Source of the DNA: Glutamicibacter arilaitensis Re117
Lineage (GTDB): Bacteria > Actinomycetota > Actinomycetes > Actinomycetales > Micrococcaceae
NCBI RefSeq assembly: GCF_000197735.1
Contig: NC_014550.1
Coordinates: forward strand, 1,116,001 to 1,180,000
Length of the DNA: 64,000 nt
Reading direction: 5' to 3'
Position 1 is the first letter of the stretch. Every line of letters starts with the position of its first letter. Position numbers and translations under genes: made by a program. The notes beneath the pieces are model-generated. The model was not told where the DNA came from. It made no database searches and saw nothing but the letters and a program-made list of their open reading frames with translations. Below, piece after piece: positions 41,683 through 51,509 of the stretch.

Positions 41683-42849
41683 CTAAGTTCGGCGTCGGCG
41701 CAGAAACACAAAGGCCAAAGCGGCAATCACCACAACGAGTACGGAAAGAACCCAAAGCCCCGTCGCGAGACTGGCCGCAGCAGCAATGGATCCGACCAGC
41801 AACGGACCACCGGCATCGCCCATTTCGCGGCCCAGCTCGGCAGATCCCATGGTGCGTCCCATGCGTTCCGGGGCCGTTGACGCGGCTAGATGCGCGAAGC
41901 CCAGAGGGGTGGCGATACCGATGCCGAGGCCCGCTAAAACCGCGCAGGCAAAGAGCGCCGACGTGCTTGGCCACGCAGCGGCAACAGACAAGCCCGCAGC
42001 GATGAGCAACAGCCCGCCGACCATGCCGGCATGTGAGGAAATCAGGGCCTCATCCTTCAGCTTTCCAGCCCAAGGCTGGATCGCTGCGGAGCTCAATGCC
42101 AAGACCGAAACGATGCCCGTGCTCAGCCCATTGTCCAGACCCAACTCGGTGCCCAGCAAGGGCAGGAATCCGACAGCTGTTCACAGCGCGCCGGTGGCCG
42201 CTGCAAGGACGAGGGTGGGCATGAGAAAACCCGGTTCCATCGTTTGGCGGGCAAGATCCTTGATGGTGTAGCGGGTCTTGGGAAGAACCGGGAGCGCCGG
42301 CATGCTGCGCCATACCCACAGTGAGGCAACAAGAGAGATTACGGCCATGGCCGCGAACAGGGCAGGGAAACCGCCGAAGTGGATTAGCAGTGCGCCAAGC
42401 AGCGGGCCAGTGACATATCCCAGGGTTTTCCAAGCCCCGTAGCGTCCGAAGTAACGACCGGTGTTCTATCCCGACATTCGTGCAACGGCGGCCGACGCGG
42501 CTGGTGAGAAGGCCGAGGCCGCGGCTCCTTGCCCGAGTCTTACCAGCCCCAAAGCCAGTGGCGTCTGCGCGAAGATGCCGATGGACGGCATTAGGGTGAA
42601 GACGATCAGCCCACCGATGATGATTGGTTTGGAGCCGATCCGGTCGCTGAGCGTACCGAAGATCGGTTTGAGGATGACTTCGGCGAGATCATATACGGCC
42701 AGCAAAATTCCCAAGGTGAGCAAACTGGTGCCCAGAGTACCGATTTCGGAACCGAGGCCTGCCGCGATGCTATGGGCGCCGAAAGCCGTGGTGAAGCCGG
42801 CTGCATATAGGGGAGCGGCCGTGGTTTTCTTCAACGCGGGAGTGCTCAT
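41683..42849 (-). pseudogene. MFS transporter with two in-frame nonsense codons
   Basis: A single reading frame from ATG 42849 to the stop at 41683 covers a 388-codon major facilitator protein with helices throughout and the loop 2-3 motif GTLSDRIGSKPIIIGG (like GxxxDRxGRR). TAG stands at 42468-42466, in ARMSG-stop-NTGRYFGRYG, and TGA at 42183-42181, in ATGAL-stop-TAVGFLP. No frame change is needed, and both positions are flanked by normal coding sequence. It looks like a drug or metabolite exporter of the 12-helix type that has recently been lost. Confidence 0.85.
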
Positions 42850-43257
42850 ATGAAATGTCGTCCTGACTCACCGAGCGAGGCGCCGTCCCGGGTACGGGAC
42901 AAGGTCTGTGGTGTTGTCGGTGATGAAGAAATGTCAGTCACGAATAGAACTTAACAGCTGTTTAGCCCTGGTGGAAGATCCGTGACTTGCATCGACATTT
43001 TTTGGACGTTATCGCGAAATAGGAATGCCAGCAGGGAAGGCACAGTGAGAAGCGCTGCGGTGAAAGATCAGACAAGCGAAAGTTTCATTTTCAGCCAGCT
43101 CCTAGGACTGAAAAGTGTAAGCGAATCCGGAAGTGAAATTCCCCTGACGTCGCGATGAAAAATTCTGTAATGCGGAACTAATCTTTCGTTTTCCTCCTAT
43201 TGAGAGGATATGCTGAGGTCTAGTTGGAACATCCCATTGAGATGAAAGAGAGTCGTC
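42850..43257. other. intergenic region before the aminotransferase gene
   Basis: About 400 bp between divergent genes, fairly A+T-rich towards the right. It must hold promoters for both sides; a TATGCT at about 43208 could be the -10 of the aminotransferase gene. No open frame with a start signal and no long repeat was found. Confidence 0.4.
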
Positions 43258-44355
43258 ATGAGCAAGACTGTTCTTCAGCGCCACCTGTTCGGACCAGGTC
43301 CATGCAATCCCTATCCAGAAGCAACGGCGGCTCTCGGCCTGCCATTGCTGGGACACCTGGATCCGGAATTCATTGCACGCATGGATCGCGTCGCCAATGG
43401 CTTGCGCACTCTCTGGGGCACCGAGAACTCGCGTACCTTGCCGTTGAGTGCCACCGGCTCGGCCGGCATGGAGGCGGCTTTCGTCAGCACCATCAACCCT
43501 GGCGATGTCGCTGTCATTGCGATCAACGGCCTGTTCGGCGAGCGCATGTGCGAAGTTGCATCCCGCGTCGGAGCCGAAGTGGTCCGTGTAGACCATGAGT
43601 ACGGCACCCCGATTAATGCCCAGCGCGTTGCCCAAGCGCACCCGAACCCAGCTGTCATCGCCGGCGTCCACGCAGAAACCAGCACCGGTGTGGTTTCAGA
43701 CATTGCCGCGCTGGGTGCAATCAAGGGCGATGCCTTGCTGATTACCGATGCAGTGACCTCCATCGGCGGCATGCCAGTGCTGGCCGATGAATGGGGTATT
43801 GACGTTGGCTATGCCGGCACGCAGAAGTGCATTGGCGTTGCCCCTGGTCTGGCACCGTTCACCATTTCGGATCGGGCTTTCGAGCGCCGTGTCGAAAAGC
43901 CGCAGTCCTGGTACTTGGATCTAGGGTTGCTCGGCGGCTATGCCACCGGTGCTACCGGAGGCCAGCGCACCTACCACCACACCGCGCCGGTATCGATGGT
44001 GGCTTCGCTGGAAGCCGGTATTGACCGTATCTTGGCTGAAGGCCTGGATGCTGTGACCGCACGCCACCAGGAAGCTGGCACCTTGCTGCAGGAGGGCCTG
44101 CAGGAAGTGGGGCTGGAGCTTTTCGCCCAGGAAGGCTTCCGTCTGCCGCAGCTGACTACGGTCAACGTTCCTGAAGGTGTTGACTCGGCAAAGGTCCGTG
44201 GGTACCTGCTGGATCGCTTCAACATTGAAATTGGCGGTGGCGTCGGCAAGTATGCCAGCACCGTATGGCGCATCGGCATGATGGGCCCTAATGCGAATCC
44301 GGGATCGGTAGCACTGTTGCTGACTGCGCTTAAGGAAGCGATCGACAAGGCCTGA
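43258..44355 (+). CDS. alanine/serine--glyoxylate aminotransferase family protein
   Basis: 365 residues; PLP enzyme of class V. Visible are the N-terminal FGPGPCNPYPEA, the LSATGSAGMEAAF cofactor-phosphate region, HAETSTGVVSDI, DAVTSIGGMPV and the Schiff-base Lys190 in YAGTQKCIGVAPGLAPF, then a C-terminal small domain with IGGGVGKYASTVWRIGMMG. Members transfer amino groups to glyoxylate from Ala, Ser or (S)-ureidoglycine (PucG). No purine-catabolism gene lies nearby, so the donor is open. A U-tailed terminator follows. Confidence 0.92.
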   Translation: MSKTVLQRHLFGPGPCNPYPEATAALGLPLLGHLDPEFIARMDRVANGLRTLWGTENSRTLPLSATGSAGMEAAFVSTINPGDVAVIAINGLFGERMCEVASRVGAEVVRVDHEYGTPINAQRVAQAHPNPAVIAGVHAETSTGVVSDIAALGAIKGDALLITDAVTSIGGMPVLADEWGIDVGYAGTQKCIGVAPGLAPFTISDRAFERRVEKPQSWYLDLGLLGGYATGATGGQRTYHHTAPVSMVASLEAGIDRILAEGLDAVTARHQEAGTLLQEGLQEVGLELFAQEGFRLPQLTTVNVPEGVDSAKVRGYLLDRFNIEIGGGVGKYASTVWRIGMMGPNANPGSVALLLTALKEAIDKA

Positions 44356-44388
44356 GCGTTTTAGGGCCTGCGATCCTTTGACATGAAT

Positions 44389-44437
44389 CGAGGCGGGACC
44401 GACCAGGAATTCCTGGTTGGCCCCGCCTCGTGTTTTT
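44389..44437 (+). terminator. intrinsic terminator after the aminotransferase gene
   Basis: A 20-bp stem starting CGAGGCGGGA and ending CCCCGCCTCG with two wobble pairs, followed by TGTTTTTT. It also lies at the 3' end of the convergent S66 peptidase gene. Confidence 0.85.
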
Positions 44438-44447
44438 TGTGGTCAGC

Positions 44448-45464
44448 TCAGCCCAACTGTTCCTGCTCATGGGCAAAACGCAACTGCACTGAACCATTAT
44501 TGGATGACAGTGCGGCGTATCCGCCGATTGGCAATGTGAACATGGGCGAGGTGTGCCCGAAATCGAGGTTGGCCACGACCGGGATGCGCTGCAGAATCGG
44601 GTGCTTAGCGATAACTTGCTCCAAAAGACTGCGGGTAATGCCGGATTCCAACTGGAAACGTCCAATTGCCAGCCCGGTGATGAGGGCGCCAGCAGGCGAT
44701 TGCAGAATGGAAGCAAGCTTCCGAGCGACTTCGTGGATGTCTTCTGAGCTATCTTCTTCGATGAACAGTATTGTTCCGTCCAAGGACGGCATGAATTCGG
44801 TGCCCTGCAGCAGATGGAGGGTTCCCAGGTTTCCGCCAATGACCTTGCCGGTTGCCGTTCCCGGGGTGAGGACCCATGGACCTTCGGTCGTGTGTACAGT
44901 CCTGTGGTCTTGATCCATGAACCACAAGTCATCGGTGAACTCGCTAGTGTGCTCAATTGACCATGAATGCTCGTGGGTTGCGGTTTGGAACCATTGTCCA
45001 GTTGGTTCAAAATGATCGCGCATGCCAAAAGATGACCAATGCGCACCGACGTAGGTGACCAATCCGGTTTTGGCGTGCACCGCATTAGCTAGAGCGGTGA
45101 AATCGGAATATCCGCAGAAGACCTTGGGGTTCGCTGCGATGAGCTCCCAGTCGAGGTGGGGGAGCAGTTCGTTTGAATTGAAGCCTCCAATCACCGAGAT
45201 GATTCCCGCCACCGATGGATCGGCAAAGGCCGCGTGCATGTCGGCTATGCGAGAAGAGATTGGCGAGCTGTCGAAACTATCATTCTCATCAACGTGCTTG
45301 CCGAATTCCTGCTTGAGTCCCATGGCAGCGAAGCGTTCATTGATCCACTTCCTGTTGTCGAACTCCAGCACAAACGTGCGCGAGCAAGATGGTGCGATGG
45401 CCCGGAGGGTGTCTCCGGTGCGCAGTCGAGCAGGAACTATCGATGGTGACACTTGAGTTTGCAT
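44448..45464 (-). CDS. S66 family peptidase (LD-carboxypeptidase / MccF-like)
   Basis: 338 residues. The nucleophilic Ser120 is in VFCGYSDFTALANAV, the typical GYSDxT elbow; the Glu and His of the triad are expected in GGNLGTLHLLQGTEF/ILFIEEDSSED and LDFGHTSPMFTLPIGG. S66 enzymes either trim muropeptides (LdcA) or cleave microcin C-type peptidyl nucleotides (MccF). The long insert around ENDSFDSSPISSRIADMHAAF and the HWSSFGMRD segment are more like MccF-type members. No microcin genes are nearby, so it is probably a housekeeping or self-protection peptidase. Confidence 0.9.
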   Translation of the reverse strand: MQTQVSPSIVPARLRTGDTLRAIAPSCSRTFVLEFDNRKWINERFAAMGLKQEFGKHVDENDSFDSSPISSRIADMHAAFADPSVAGIISVIGGFNSNELLPHLDWELIAANPKVFCGYSDFTALANAVHAKTGLVTYVGAHWSSFGMRDHFEPTGQWFQTATHEHSWSIEHTSEFTDDLWFMDQDHRTVHTTEGPWVLTPGTATGKVIGGNLGTLHLLQGTEFMPSLDGTILFIEEDSSEDIHEVARKLASILQSPAGALITGLAIGRFQLESGITRSLLEQVIAKHPILQRIPVVANLDFGHTSPMFTLPIGGYAALSSNNGSVQLRFAHEQEQLG

Positions 45465-45644
45465 GCATTTAGTTTAGGCGTTGACATGGTTCATGAAAAT
45501 GGTAAGTGCAAATTAATAGGCGCTGAACTGAAGAACTTTTCGCAAAGATTAGTAGTATTCGGCGTCAAGGACTGGGAGATCTGCGAAGAATTCGCTAACG
45601 TGGGGCGGGATAGATCTATTTCTCTAAGGAAAGTTGGAAATCAA

Positions 45645-46043
45645 GTGAAGTCTCTCTTCGACTTGGAATTCAAGCGCTTCATTACTCCGTCGATCATCAA
45701 GATCGTTTACATCCTGGTCATGATCTTGCTGGCCATCGGATACATTGGACTTGTCGTTACGTCCTTCCAAGCTGATGCCTTGCTCGGCTTCTTGATGTTC
45801 TTGATCGTGGGACCGCTGTTCGTCCTGATCTACTTGGTGATGGTTCGTGCAGGACTCGAGTCCTTGATTGCGCAGATTCGTACCGCGGAGAACACCGCTG
45901 AGCTTGTTCGCTTGGCTGGTGGCACCCCGCCAGCAGATGGCGGCCCGCGCCCATTCCCAGGTAATCCTCCAGCTCCACAGCAGCCTCAGGATCCAACCGC
46001 CAATGGCGGCCACACGCCACCGGCTAATCCATACCAGAAGTAA
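45645..46043 (+). CDS. DUF4282 domain membrane protein
   Basis: 132 residues from GTG 45645, preceded by AAGGAAAGTTGGAAA. The DUF4282 signature is SLFDLEFKRFITPSIIKIVYIL, with two membrane helices (IVYILVMILLAIGYIGLVV, LLGFLMFLIVGPLFVLIYLVMV), then a short amphipathic helix (LESLIAQIRTAENTAELVR) and a Pro/Gly-rich cytoplasmic tail. Upstream the frame stays open to 45453 but would overlap the start of the divergent peptidase gene. DUF4282 proteins have no known function. Confidence 0.85.
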   Translation: MKSLFDLEFKRFITPSIIKIVYILVMILLAIGYIGLVVTSFQADALLGFLMFLIVGPLFVLIYLVMVRAGLESLIAQIRTAENTAELVRLAGGTPPADGGPRPFPGNPPAPQQPQDPTANGGHTPPANPYQK

Positions 46044-46050
46044 TCCCAAC

Positions 46051-46086
46051 AAAGACTGGCCCGCACCAAGGTGCGGGCCAGTCTTT
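46051..46086. terminator. bidirectional terminator
   Basis: AAAGACTGGCCCGCACC pairs perfectly with its complement with only two bases between; a TTTT follows on the plus strand. It serves the DUF4282 gene and the convergent usp-tct operon. Confidence 0.85.
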
Positions 46087-46112
46087 TATGTGCAGTCCGG
46101 TAGAACAAAGAT

Positions 46113-46514
46113 TTACCAGTTGCTGGACGCCTTCAAGGACAGCACAGGACAAGAGGCCTGGAGCAGAATCCGTTGGGCGTTGCTTCCCATGAGGAATTTG
46201 CCCATGGGGGTCCGCTTGCGCATGCCGATTACGATGAGCTCCGCTCGTTGAGCGCGAGCTATATCGAGAATCTGATCAGCTGCATCGGCACCTTGCGGAT
46301 GGCGTTCAATCCAGAAATCGATACCGGCTTCGGAAAGCCGAGCTTCCAAATCGTGGAATTGTTTCGCATCAATGAGCTTGTCATCAATGAGCTGGTCGCC
46401 TTTTGACGTGTTCACCACGATGAGTCGGGATTCACGGCATTTAGCTTCGAGAATGGCCCGGGCTAGGGCGCTTTCACCTTCAGGCGAGGGAATGTAACCC
46501 ACTACGATCGTCAT
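46113..46514 (-). CDS. universal stress protein (UspA family)
   Basis: 133 residues, one Usp domain. Begins [21 protein letters not shown], has the ATP-binding pattern [21 protein letters not shown] (G-2X-G-9X-G-S/T type) and ends CPVLSLK. Its ATG overlaps the tctA stop by 4 bp (ATGA), so it is the last gene of the tctCBA operon. Usp domains attached to or coupled with transporters often regulate them by binding ATP/AMP; that role here is inference. Confidence 0.92.
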   Translation of the reverse strand: MTIVVGYIPSPEGESALARAILEAKCRESRLIVVNTSKGDQLIDDKLIDAKQFHDLEARLSEAGIDFWIERHPQGADAADQILDIARAQRAELIVIGMRKRTPMGKFLMGSNAQRILLQASCPVLSLKASSNW

Positions 46515-48145
46515 GATTCATCACTTTCAGCAGCGTTGGCATGCTCTGTTCTCTTTGCTGATGGCTCCTGCTCCGATGCAGAACCGGTACCGTGCAAGAC
46601 TGGTTTCGCAGTCTCTGCCGCAGTGCCTGCCAACAGTGCGTCGCTGGCTGCGGTGCCAGTGCCGCGCTTGCGTCGAATACTGGAAATCACGACAGGCAAA
46701 AGCAACAGGATTGCAATGAGCACATAGATGCCAACTGCAAGCGGCTCGCTCCACAACCCAGAAACTTCACCGGCGGAAAGCTGGAACGACTTGCGCAACT
46801 GCTCCTCGGCCATGGGGCCAATAATGACACCCAAGATCAGTGGCAGCACTGGAAGCCCGAAGCGGCGCAGGGCAAAGCCCAGCAAACCGATTAGCAGCAG
46901 CAACCAGAGATCCGCGACTTGCATGTTCACGGAGAATGCACCCAGTGTTGCGAAGAACAAGATCCCGGCGTACAGATACGGGCGAGGAATCTTCAGCAGC
47001 TTGGCCCACAGCGGCGCCAACGGCAAGTTGATCAGCAACAGCAAGGTGTTGCCGATGAACAAGCTGGCAATCAACGCCCACACCAAATCTGGCTCATTTT
47101 CGAACAACAGAGGACCGGGCTGGATTCCTTTCATGGTCAAGAAAGCCAGCATGACCGCAGCAGTAGCGTTGGTCGGCAGGCCCAAGGCCAGCATTGGAGT
47201 CAAGGTGCCAGCGGCCGAAGCGTTGTTGGCCGCTTCAGGTCCTGCAACGCCCTCAATGGCGCCGTGGCCGAACTCTTCAGGATGCTTGGACAGCTTCTTT
47301 TCCGTGACGTAGGAAAGGAAAGTCGGAACTTCTGCGCCGCCGGCCGGCAAGGCACCAAAGGGGAAACCGAACGCGGTGCCGCGAAGCCACGGCTTCCACG
47401 AACGCTTCCAATCCTCTTTGCCCATCCAGGGGGCTCCTACGGGGATGGTACGTGCCGGGCTGGTACGCAGGTGGGCGGCAATCCACAATGCTTCACCGAT
47501 GGCGAAGATTGCGACGGCCACCACCACGATGTCCAAACCATCTACCAGTGGTGCGAATCCAAAGGTCAGGCGCTGCTGCCCGGAGACCGGATCCATGCCG
47601 ACCAGGCCAAGGGCCAACCCCAAGCCAAGGGCTGCAAAGCCGCGGATCTTGGAGGAACCCAAAACAGCAGTCACGGTCACCAAAGCCAAGACCATGATGG
47701 CAAAGTAGCTCGGTGCGCCAAGGCTCACCGCGAACTTCACCACGATCGGCGCGACCGTTACCAGCAAGGCAGTGCCGATAGTGCCGGCGACGAAGGAACC
47801 AATGGCAGCAGTGGCCAGTGCCTGAGCTGCACGTCCAGCTTTGGCCATTTTATGGCCTTCAATAGCCGTGATCACCGTGGCAGATTCACCGGGGGTATTT
47901 AGCAGAATCGAAGTGGTTGACCCGCCGTACATGCCGCCATAGTAAATGCCGGCAAACATGATCAGCGCGCTGGATGTTTCCATTCCGAAGGTCAAAGGCA
48001 GCAGCAGTGCCACAGCCATGGCAGGCCCGATGCCAGGCAACACGCCAACGGCGGTTCCCAAGATCACGCCGGCGAAAGCGAAAAGCAAGTTGACAGGGGT
48101 CAGCGCCGAAGCGAATCCGCCCATCAGTAAATCTAGAGTTTCCAT
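46511..48145 (-). CDS. tctA: tripartite tricarboxylate transporter, large membrane subunit TctA
   Basis: 544 residues, about 11-12 helices. Family motifs: [62 protein letters not shown] and [20 protein letters not shown]. The last 45 residues form a charged cytoplasmic tail. The start ATG directly abuts the tctB stop (TAAATG). It forms the transport pore with TctB and takes substrate from the lipoprotein TctC, driven by an ion gradient. Typical substrates are citrate and other carboxylates. Confidence 0.95.
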   Translation of the reverse strand: METLDLLMGGFASALTPVNLLFAFAGVILGTAVGVLPGIGPAMAVALLLPLTFGMETSSALIMFAGIYYGGMYGGSTTSILLNTPGESATVITAIEGHKMAKAGRAAQALATAAIGSFVAGTIGTALLVTVAPIVVKFAVSLGAPSYFAIMVLALVTVTAVLGSSKIRGFAALGLGLALGLVGMDPVSGQQRLTFGFAPLVDGLDIVVVAVAIFAIGEALWIAAHLRTSPARTIPVGAPWMGKEDWKRSWKPWLRGTAFGFPFGALPAGGAEVPTFLSYVTEKKLSKHPEEFGHGAIEGVAGPEAANNASAAGTLTPMLALGLPTNATAAVMLAFLTMKGIQPGPLLFENEPDLVWALIASLFIGNTLLLLINLPLAPLWAKLLKIPRPYLYAGILFFATLGAFSVNMQVADLWLLLLIGLLGFALRRFGLPVLPLILGVIIGPMAEEQLRKSFQLSAGEVSGLWSEPLAVGIYVLIAILLLLPVVISSIRRKRGTGTAASDALLAGTAAETAKPVLHGTGSASEQEPSAKRTEHANAAESDES

Positions 48146-48649
48146 TTAGAGCACACCCGAGAGTATTCCGGCTGGAAGCTTGATGCCCAGACCTAGATAG
48201 AAGCCGTAGAAAGAACCGAAAGCCAGCGCCAGGGAAATGACCAGCGTCAAAACCCAGCGCCGGGCACCCAGGCAGGTGGCTGTCCCAAAGAACATGATCG
48301 TTCCGGAGATAACCCAACCAACCCAGTTCACAATCAGCAGGTTCAGCATGAAGATGCCGATCAGCGGAATCAGGACTTTCCAATCCGAAGGCTGCCTCAG
48401 ATCCACATCCTCGCCTTCTTCGCCCGTCGCGAGGTTTCCTCGCAGCACGGTGATAGCCAAGGCAATGGCCGAAAGAACCAGAATGCCCGACACGACGTAA
48501 GGCAGGGCCTTGGGACCAACAACGTCTGCCTGGGAGTACGTCACATGGAGCTGCGACGCATCAACAAACACAATGATGCCGACGATAAGAAGAAACGCGG
48601 CGAACAGGAGTTCGACGCGTTTCATCTTTGCGGTGCTTACTTCGCTCAC
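48146..48649 (-). CDS. tctB: tripartite tricarboxylate transporter, small membrane subunit TctB
   Basis: 167 residues from GTG 48649, four hydrophobic helices (VELLFAAFLLIVGIIVFVDA, YVVSGILVLSAIALAITVL, VLIPLIGIFMLNLLIVNWVGW, WVLTLVISLALAFGSFYGFY). ASQLHVTYSQADVVGPKALPYVV is the family's first-loop pattern. GTG overlaps the tctC stop (GTGA) and the stop touches tctA. It completes the membrane part of the transporter. Confidence 0.93.
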   Translation of the reverse strand: MSEVSTAKMKRVELLFAAFLLIVGIIVFVDASQLHVTYSQADVVGPKALPYVVSGILVLSAIALAITVLRGNLATGEEGEDVDLRQPSDWKVLIPLIGIFMLNLLIVNWVGWVISGTIMFFGTATCLGARRWVLTLVISLALAFGSFYGFYLGLGIKLPAGILSGVL

Positions 48650-49659
48650 GCCAGACCCAGGGTCTTCAGAACGCTGGCTACGCGCTCATCCTGCTCAGCG
48701 AGGAACGTAGAGAACTCTTCACCGGTCATGAAGGCATCGCTCCAGCCGTTGGTGGCCAATGCTTCCTTCCATTCGGCCGAGTCATGCATTTCGGTGATCA
48801 GCTGGACCCACTTGGCCTTGTCTTCTTCGGAGATCTCAGGTGGTGCGACCAAGCCACGCCAGTTTGAGAAGACCAGATCGATATCAGACTCGGTCAGGGT
48901 TGGGGCATCCACGCCCTCCAAGCGTTCTTCACCACTGGTGGCCAGTACGCGAACCGAGCCCTCTTCGATCTGCTGCATGTATTCGCCGGCGCCGGATGCC
49001 GCGAACGCCAGCTTGTTGCCCAGGATGGCTGGCAGCAGATCGCCACCGCCGTCGTAGGATACGAAGTTCACGTCCTTGGGATCAACGCCCACAGCTTCGG
49101 CCAGCTGCATTGGCAGCAGGTGGTCCGGACCGCCTGGGGACGAGCCGCCACCGACCGAGAGCTTGCTCGGGTCTTCCTTCCAAGCCTTGACTAAGTCGTC
49201 AATGGTCTTGTACGGAGAATCCTTGGAAACCATGATCGCTCCTGGCTCTTCGATGAGCTTGGCGATCGGCGTGGTTTCGGTCAGCTTGGCTTCGGTCTCG
49301 TTGGTGTAGCTGGCGCCCACGACGCCCAGGCCCATGAGCATGGCCAGGTCGCCATTGCCCTTTTCATTGATCATGCGGGCCAAGCCGACGGTGCCGCCGG
49401 CACCTGCAAGGTTGAAGACCTCTGGGTTGCTGGCCAGCGATGCGTCATCCATGACCTTGGCGGCAACACGGGCAGTGGTGTCGTAGCCGCCGCCTGGGGT
49501 GTTCGGCACCATGATGCGGAGGTTCGCGATGGGGCCCTTGGACTCTGCGGCGTCAGTGCTGGAAGACTCTGATGTCACGCCGCAGCCAGTGGCGGTCAGG
49601 GCCAGTGCAGCGGCAGCTGCCAGCGCGCTCAGCGCACGGAACGGCTTGAAGGGTTTCAT
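48646..49659 (-). CDS. tctC: tripartite tricarboxylate transporter, substrate-binding lipoprotein TctC (Bug family)
   Basis: 337 residues. Lipoprotein signal ALSALAAAAALALTATGC with acylated Cys, Ser-rich spacer, then the Bug fold with LRIMVPNTPGGGYDTTARVAAKVM, the family's PGGGxD substrate loop, VNRxGAGG-like FNLAGAGGTVGLARMI and PDHLLPMQLAEAVGVDP. It captures a carboxylate outside the membrane and delivers it to TctBA. First gene of tctCBA-usp; the divergent two-component system starts 230 bp away and probably controls it. Confidence 0.94.
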   Translation of the reverse strand: MKPFKPFRALSALAAAAALALTATGCGVTSESSSTDAAESKGPIANLRIMVPNTPGGGYDTTARVAAKVMDDASLASNPEVFNLAGAGGTVGLARMINEKGNGDLAMLMGLGVVGASYTNETEAKLTETTPIAKLIEEPGAIMVSKDSPYKTIDDLVKAWKEDPSKLSVGGGSSPGGPDHLLPMQLAEAVGVDPKDVNFVSYDGGGDLLPAILGNKLAFAASGAGEYMQQIEEGSVRVLATSGEERLEGVDAPTLTESDIDLVFSNWRGLVAPPEISEEDKAKWVQLITEMHDSAEWKEALATNGWSDAFMTGEEFSTFLAEQDERVASVLKTLGLA

Positions 49660-49888
49660 GGGGATTCAGCCTCTTTGCTTTCATCGGGGTTGCGAGTGAT
49701 ACCAACTTACGTGTCATCGTGAGCCGGGTCACTCTTGCGTACTCAAAGAAAATACTGTTCATTGTGTAACCGGAAATTGTGATCTGAACCATTCGAATCT
49801 TCGGTAAGGTAGCACAGTGCCCGGATGCAGGTGCCAGCAAGGACCTGCCGGGTGCAACGTGGATTTCTGGAATATTGGGGGCGAGGCA

Positions 49889-51499
49889 ATGGGTGCCGTG
49901 CGTTTCTGGCTCGCTAATCTGTACACGCGCCGCAAGCTGACACTTGCAGGGCAGTACCTGATACTGCAATTGCTCATTATCGCGGTGGTGCTGGCCGGGG
50001 TCATCACGGTATCGCTGACCCAGGCCACCAATAACTTCGAAAAAATCGAGGGGCGCCGCAGCCTCTCGGCCGCCGAATCGCTGGCTGCGAACCCCCTGCT
50101 GCGCGTGCTCCTGCCCGAGGCGGAGCCGGAAATGGGTTCGGCGTTGCCTGCCATGGGCGAATCGGTGCGCAGCACCTCGGGTCTCCAATTCGTGACCATT
50201 GCCGATCCCCGGGGAACGGTCGTCACCTCCAGCTACCCGGATGAAGTCGGAACCTCGATACTGCACCCTGAATCCGCCGTCACCGAAGGCCGCGGATGGA
50301 CCGGGGAAATCTGGCGCAATGGCAACCACGTCTTGATTGCGCAGGTTCCGGTGCTGGACGACGAAGGGAAGATGGTCGGCATCGTCAGCGCCGGCCAAAG
50401 CTATCCCAGCACCGGCGAGATGATCCAGGAGATCGCTCCCAACGCCTTGTTCACCCTGGTCATTTCCCTGCTGCTGGGCACCTCCGGCTCAGTCTTGCTG
50501 GCCCGCTGGGTCAAGCACCAGACCCGTGGGCTTGAACCGCGGGAAATTGCAGAGCTTTTCGAGCATCGCGAAGCCCTGCTGCACGGAGTCAAAGAGGGAA
50601 TCATCTCGGTGTCGCCGGATAGCCGGGTGATGCTGGCCAATGATGTCGCCATCGAGCTGCTCCAGCTGCCCAGCCACTGCGTGGGCAAGACCCTGGACGA
50701 ATTGGATGTTGTTCCGCAGGTGCGCCATGCACTGACCACCAGCCAAGAGCTGCCCGACCGGCAATTCCTTGTCGGCGAGCGGGTATTGGTCTTCAACCGG
50801 ATGCCGGTCAAGACCGCCAGGCGGGATTTGGGATCGGTCACCACCTTCCGCGACAAGACCGAACTGACCCTGCTGGAACAAGAACTTGGGGACAGCAAGG
50901 CCACCGCCGACATGCTCAGGGCGCAGACCCACGAATTCGCCAACCAGCTGCACGCAATTTCCGGGTTGATCCAGCTCGGGGAATACGACGAGGTCGTGGG
51001 CTTCATCGATGGCGTGAGCTTCAGCCGGAGCAAGATCTTCGAGGACGTCTCCGCGTGCATCGCCGAACCCACGATTGCCGCGTTGCTGATTGCCAAGTCC
51101 AGCGTGGCCGCCGAGCGAGGGGTGCACCTGAAGATGGCGCCTAGCTCAACCTTGGGCAGGTGCGAGGACCAGCTGGCTCGGGATCTGACCACCGTGATCG
51201 GCAATCTCGTCGACAACGCGATGGACGCGGCCGCTGCGGCTGCCAATCCGGAAATCCAGGTCAGGATCGAGGAAACCAGCGAGCTGGTGCGAATCACCGT
51301 GAGGGACAATGGAGAAGGCATCGCGGAAGATGCCATGGACGAGATCTTTACCCAAGGTTTCTCCACCAAGGACAGTGCGGTTTCCGGCGGCAGGGGCTTC
51401 GGCCTTGCCATCAGCCGCCTGGTTTGCCGCCGCCGCGGTGGAGAGCTGGCCGCGGCCAATGTCCAAGGCGCCCGGTTTACCGCCACGCTCAGGAAGTAG
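49889..51499 (+). CDS. sensor histidine kinase, CitA/DcuS type
   Basis: 536 residues from ATG 49889. First helix QYLILQLLIIAVVLAGVITV, extracytoplasmic PDC/sCache sensor with SLAANPLLRVLLPE and TSGLQFVTIADPRGTVVTSSYPDEVG (a CitA-like carboxylate-binding pattern), second helix ALFTLVISLLLGTSGSVLL, a PAS domain (HGVKEGIISVSPDSRVMLAN), then the SpoOB-type dimerisation helix with His348 in QTHEFANQLHAISGLI and an ATPase domain (VIGNLVDNAMDAA, VRDNGEGI, GRGFGLAI). With the next gene it should sense extracellular citrate or C4-dicarboxylates. Confidence 0.93.
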   Translation: MGAVRFWLANLYTRRKLTLAGQYLILQLLIIAVVLAGVITVSLTQATNNFEKIEGRRSLSAAESLAANPLLRVLLPEAEPEMGSALPAMGESVRSTSGLQFVTIADPRGTVVTSSYPDEVGTSILHPESAVTEGRGWTGEIWRNGNHVLIAQVPVLDDEGKMVGIVSAGQSYPSTGEMIQEIAPNALFTLVISLLLGTSGSVLLARWVKHQTRGLEPREIAELFEHREALLHGVKEGIISVSPDSRVMLANDVAIELLQLPSHCVGKTLDELDVVPQVRHALTTSQELPDRQFLVGERVLVFNRMPVKTARRDLGSVTTFRDKTELTLLEQELGDSKATADMLRAQTHEFANQLHAISGLIQLGEYDEVVGFIDGVSFSRSKIFEDVSACIAEPTIAALLIAKSSVAAERGVHLKMAPSSTLGRCEDQLARDLTTVIGNLVDNAMDAAAAAANPEIQVRIEETSELVRITVRDNGEGIAEDAMDEIFTQGFSTKDSAVSGGRGFGLAISRLVCRRRGGELAAANVQGARFTATLRK

Positions 51500-51509
51500 G
51501 AAGCAAGAA

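Noticed and set aside
10903..42468. Stop-codon recoding (selenocysteine or pyrrolysine) at the in-frame stops
   Set aside because: Different stop codons are involved, affected genes are accessory with other damage, and no SECIS-like structure was seen.
45453..45644. Upstream extension of the DUF4282 gene
   Set aside because: Would overlap the divergent S66 peptidase start; homology and a Shine-Dalgarno-like stretch point to GTG 45645.
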